DNA of 5,076 nucleotides, from assembly GCA_023451415.1 (NCBI GenBank), contig JAEXZK010000265.1, positions 1-5,076 of the forward strand, read 5' to 3'. Under the pieces are notes generated by a model. The model saw only the letters and a list, made by a program, of their open reading frames with translations, did not search any database and was not told where the DNA came from. Positions 4,855-5,076 of this stretch are shown here, piece by piece; position 1 is the first letter of the stretch, and each line of letters opens with the position of its first letter. The stretch is from Bacillota bacterium. GTDB lineage: Bacteria; Bacillota; Clostridia; Oscillospirales; Ruminococcaceae. The position numbers and the translations under genes were made by a program.

Positions 4855-4883
4855 ATTATACCCCATCGGCCGCCAAAAATCAA
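4855..4883 (-). promoter_or_regulatory. Sigma-A promoter of the DUF1836-trmB unit
   Basis: The -35 box TTGATT (plus-strand 4878-4883), a 17-base spacer and the consensus -10 box TATAAT (4855-4860) point leftward, with transcription starting near 4848. The leader would be about 50 bases to the TTG start. The -35 box overlaps the stop codon of the upstream permease gene, so the two units are packed with no spacer. Confidence 0.85.
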
Positions 4884-5076
4884 ATACCCATATCGTCTCC
4901 GGAGATGCGGCGCACCAGGAAGTTGACCAGCACCACCACCAGGATAAGGATGACCGCCAGGGAGGCGGTGAGGAGGATCTTGCCCTCCTCCTGGGTGGAA
5001 AACACCACAGTGCCGATGGTCTCGTTGCGCACCGACCACAGCAGCGAGGAGAGGGTGATCTCGGAGAGGGTTGGGG
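4880..5076 (-). CDS. ABC transporter permease, C-terminal end only (iron/phosphonate type)
   Basis: Partial: the gene enters from the right edge and only its last 64 residues are seen, ending at TGA 4882-4880. The frame reads LSEITLSSLLWSVRNETIG, then VVFSTQEEGKILLTAS, a hydrophobic membrane segment LAVILILVVVLVNFLV, and a short basic then acidic tail RRISGDDMGI. The pattern, a solvent-side LLW..RNETIG loop, a short helix, one final membrane span and an Arg pair, resembles the end of binding-protein-dependent permeases of the iron(III)/thiamine/2-aminoethylphosphonate group (FbpB-like). That assignment rests on resemblance of a short tail; the EAA loop and the rest lie outside the window. It belongs to an operon further right and is not clearly linked to the downstream genes, which have their own promoter. 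Confidence 0.68.
   Translation of the reverse strand, partial: PTLSEITLSSLLWSVRNETIGTVVFSTQEEGKILLTASLAVILILVVVLVNFLVRRISGDDMGI

Overview
The window is GC-rich (roughly 60%) with Firmicutes-style signals: strong AGGAGG-type ribosome binding sites, sigma-A promoters with 17-base spacers, an LAGC lipobox lipoprotein, a DUF1836 protein and a TrmB with a clostridial-looking active-site segment. This suggests a high-GC member of the Clostridia, probably Oscillospiraceae-like (Flavonifractor/Lawsonibacter type). That is an inference from style, not a database match. I see no mobile element, CRISPR array, rRNA or tRNA.

All protein genes lie on the minus strand, so they read right to left. At the right edge (4880-5076) is the C-terminus of an ABC transporter inner-membrane permease of the iron/phosphonate type. 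Its stop codon overlaps the -35 box of a clear promoter for a two-gene unit: a DUF1836 putative regulator (4199-4798, best start a TTG) followed, with a TGATG stop/start overlap, by trmB, a tRNA m7G46 methyltransferase (3537-4199).

The left part is a sugar-uptake locus. A LacI-family repressor (1517-2533) has its own promoter and a near-ideal LacI-type operator in its 5' leader, so autoregulation is likely. It is followed 67 bases later by a lipoprotein solute-binding protein of an ABC sugar importer (55-1449). Transport permeases probably follow beyond the left edge, after a very GC-rich hairpin at bases 1-31.

The most interesting part is the 1-kb stretch without proteins between lacI and trmB (2534-3536). 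On the plus strand it holds two tandem copies, 267 bases apart, of what looks like one small structured RNA. Each copy has a promoter with an identical 14-base core (extended -10, TGTGGTATACT), then a roughly 90-base cloverleaf-like fold of a closing stem around three hairpins, then a T-tract directly after the closing stem. Stem sequences differ between copies but pairing is kept, while loop sequences (AATA, a 6-base loop, TT..CCG) and the segment CACC-YC-RTG-RGG are shared. A strong bidirectional terminator separates the copies. A minus-strand promoter just downstream of trmB points across the second copy and could make an antisense transcript. The stretch between lacI and the first copy is packed with GC-rich hairpins, one of which looks like a minus-strand terminator. 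I cannot assign the tandem RNA to a named family from sequence alone.
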